A program made the position numbers and the translations under genes. From Gordonia hirsuta DSM 44140 = NBRC 16056 (GTDB lineage Bacteria; Actinomycetota; Actinomycetes; Mycobacteriales; Mycobacteriaceae), in contig NZ_BANT01000022.1 of the NCBI RefSeq assembly GCF_000333015.1, positions 1-64,000 of the forward strand: a DNA stretch of 64,000 bases, in the 5' to 3' direction. A model generated the notes under the pieces. It was not told the origin of the DNA. It made no database searches and saw only the letters and a program-made list of their open reading frames with translations. The number at the start of each line of letters is the position of its first letter. Positions within the stretch are counted from its first letter, which is position 1. Shown piece after piece: positions 62,519-64,000 of the stretch.

Positions 62519-63331
62519 ATGGCACTACCCCACCCCACCCCCACTGCGCGCGCGGTCGTCACCGGCGCCTCCTCCGGCATCGGTATGGCCCTGGCGTGCG
62601 TACTCGCCGACCGCGGACATTCGCTGATCCTGGTCGCCCGCCGCGGCGAGATCCTCGACGAACTGGCCAAGGAGCTGGAACGACGCTGCGGCGTGACCGT
62701 CGAGGTCCGTGCGGTCGACCTGTCCAACGCCGAGGCCACCGCCCGGCTGTGCGACGAGCTCAAGGATCGGGAGATCTCGATCCTGTGCAACAACGCCGGT
62801 ATCGCCACCTTCGGCCCGGTCGCCGAACTGGACCCCGGCTACGAGCAGGCCCAGGTCCTGCTCAACGTCAATGCCGTGCACGATCTGACGCTGGCGGTGC
62901 TGCCGCAGATGGTGGCGCGCCGCTCCGGCGGGATCCTGATGGTCGGTTCGGCCGCCGGCAACATGCCGATCCCCAACAACGCCACCTATGCCGCGACCAA
63001 GGCCTTCGTGAACACCTTCTCCGAATCGCTGCGCGGGGAGCTCGCCGGCACCGGCGTGCACGTGACCCTGCTGGCCCCGGGCCCGGTGCGCACCCAGACC
63101 CCGACCGCCGAGGAGGCCTCGATCGTCGACAAGATGGTCCCGGACTTCCTGTGGCATTCCAGTCAACGGGTCGCCGAGATGAGCCTGGATGCGCTGGGAC
63201 GCAACAAGATGCGGATCGTGCCGGGCACGCTGTCCAAGGCGATGTCGGTGGCGGGCAACTACACCCCGCGCGCCATCGTCGCGCCGATCGTGGGCACCTT
63301 CTACGCCAAACTCGGCGAAGGCGAGGGCTGA
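62519..63331 (+). CDS. Short-chain dehydrogenase/reductase (Rv2509-like)
   Basis: 270 residues. NAD(P)-binding TGASSGIGMALA near residue 14, NNAG in ILCNNAGIATFG, and the catalytic YAATK (Tyr and Lys) after MVGSAAGN. By position next to orn it matches Mtb Rv2509, which I recall as linked to the reduction step after mycolic-acid condensation in related work (the corynebacterial homologue CmrA); that role is inferred. The start is ATG 62519. The orn start is 3 bp after its end. Confidence 0.88.
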   Translation: MALPHPTPTARAVVTGASSGIGMALACVLADRGHSLILVARRGEILDELAKELERRCGVTVEVRAVDLSNAEATARLCDELKDREISILCNNAGIATFGPVAELDPGYEQAQVLLNVNAVHDLTLAVLPQMVARRSGGILMVGSAAGNMPIPNNATYAATKAFVNTFSESLRGELAGTGVHVTLLAPGPVRTQTPTAEEASIVDKMVPDFLWHSSQRVAEMSLDALGRNKMRIVPGTLSKAMSVAGNYTPRAIVAPIVGTFYAKLGEGEG

Positions 63332-63334
63332 GCC

Positions 63335-63931
63335 GTGGCGGATCGACTCGTCTGGATCGATTGCGAGATGACCGGGCTGGACACCGGCTCGGACAAACTC
63401 ATCGAGATCGCGGCCCTGGTCACCGACAGCGACCTCAACATCCTGGGCGACGGCGTCGATGTGGTGATCCATGCCGACGACGACGCCCTGGCGACCATGC
63501 CGCCGGTGGTGGTGGACATGCACGCCGCCTCCGGGCTGACCGAGGAGGTACGCGCCTCCACCGTCACCGTTGCGCAGGCCGAGCAGATGGTGCTGGCGTA
63601 TCTGCGGGAGCAGGTGCCCGGCGGCGGGGTTCCCCTGGCCGGCAACTCGATCGCCACCGACCGCGCCTTCATCGCCCGCGACATGCCCGAACTGGACAAG
63701 TTCCTGCACTACCGGATGGTCGATGTCAGCTCGATAAAGGAGCTGTGCCGGCGGTGGTTCCCGGCGATCTACTACGGCCAGCCCGAGAAAGGCCTGGCGC
63801 ACCGCGCGCTGGCCGACATCCGCGAGTCGATCCGGGAACTGCGGTACTACCGGAAAGCGGCCTTCGTTCCCGAACCCGGACCGAACGAGATCCAACTGGC
63901 AGCGATCGTCAAAGACCTCGGACCTGCATAA
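63335..63931 (+). CDS. orn: Oligoribonuclease
   Basis: 198 residues, DEDDh exonuclease that degrades 2-5 nt RNAs and pGpG. The motifs are visible: [12 protein letters not shown] (Exo I), [12 protein letters not shown] (Exo II) and [10 protein letters not shown] (Exo III with His and Asp). The start is GTG 63335, 3 bp after the SDR stop. It matches Mtb orn (Rv2511) by position. Confidence 0.96.
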   Translation: MADRLVWIDCEMTGLDTGSDKLIEIAALVTDSDLNILGDGVDVVIHADDDALATMPPVVVDMHAASGLTEEVRASTVTVAQAEQMVLAYLREQVPGGGVPLAGNSIATDRAFIARDMPELDKFLHYRMVDVSSIKELCRRWFPAIYYGQPEKGLAHRALADIRESIRELRYYRKAAFVPEPGPNEIQLAAIVKDLGPA

Positions 63932-63976
63932 ATACCGGCGCTGTGAACTGATTGGAGTTTCTCTACCGAGACCGGC

Positions 63977-63982
63977 TAGAGT
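63977..63982 (+). promoter_or_regulatory. -10 box of a gene that starts at the right edge
   Basis: TAGAGT ends 6 nt before GTG 63989. Confidence 0.4.
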
Positions 63983-63988
63983 ATGGAC

Positions 63989-64000
63989 GTGACTCGCCGG
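63989..64000 (+). CDS. Start of an unidentified gene cut by the right edge
   Basis: GTG ACT CGC CGG (V-T-R-R), reached by a correctly spaced -10 box. An ATG two codons upstream (63983) is in the same frame. Too short to identify. Confidence 0.3.

Overview
The window is high-GC, gene-dense actinobacterial DNA. It most likely comes from the order Mycobacteriales, from Gordonia or a close relative. The gene order from the left edge to about 37.2 kb matches, gene for gene, what I remember of Mycobacterium tuberculosis Rv2444c to Rv2478c: rne, ndk, a small DUF4233 membrane protein, folC, valS, mobA, clpX, clpP2, clpP1, tig, nei, rpiB, a CPWC thioredoxin-fold protein, pepN, glbO, an alpha-glucosidase, an Rv2474c-like protein, a thioesterase, the giant NAD-glutamate dehydrogenase, an ABC-F ATPase and ssb. 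The right edge (SDR plus orn) matches Rv2509/Rv2511. The stretch from 37.4 to 62.4 kb sits where Mtb has other genes, so it is the lineage-specific part. Species assignment is inference; no search was run.

Layout. 0-13.6 kb: RNA decay, nucleotide, folate and tRNA-charging genes, then protein quality control (tig, clpP1, clpP2, clpX), all on the minus strand. 13.6-13.8 kb: tRNA-Pro and tRNA-Gly. 14-25 kb: cell-wall and envelope enzymes (L,D-transpeptidase, LysB/cutinase-like hydrolase), DNA glycosylase, rpiB, M48 protease, PepN, two probable respiratory-supercomplex accessory proteins, truncated haemoglobin, GH13 glucosidase. 24.7-34.3 kb: a minus-strand run ettA, araC, araC, gdh, thioesterase, conserved protein; gdh is split by a one-base frameshift. 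34.3-35.4 kb: a scar of gene decay (UvrA-like start joined in frame to an EVE-like fragment, with two stops). 35.4-44.8 kb: MpaB-type oxygenase, PGPGW membrane protein, SSB, CopD-CtaG copper/oxidase assembly protein, tRNA-Arg, small metabolic genes, a broken AraC regulator and a thiolase/enoyl-CoA hydratase/monooxygenase operon. 44.8-52.2 kb: a compact molybdenum-cofactor island with two gene fusions (MobA-MoeA and MoaC-MogA), moaA, moaD, moaE, moeA and a modAB transporter without an adjacent modC. 52.2-57.3 kb: SMP-30-like protein, PadR regulator, 2,4-dienoyl-CoA reductase, two secreted proteins. 57.3-62.4 kb: two adjacent giant LuxR-type ATPase regulators. 62.5-64 kb: SDR and oligoribonuclease.

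Two genome-style signatures recur. First, at least 18 genes have a -10-like hexamer (mostly TANNNT) ending 6-8 nt before the start codon, which predicts widespread leaderless transcription, including head-to-head pairs. Second, perfect or near-perfect 15-18 bp tandem duplications sit at gene ends, starts and spacers at seven places. No CRISPR array, prophage, transposase or integrase was seen. I did not find a convincing new multi-gene defence or biosynthetic system. The most unusual material is the UvrA/EVE scar, the frameshifted gdh, the repeat-marked valS upstream region and the fusion-rich Moco island.
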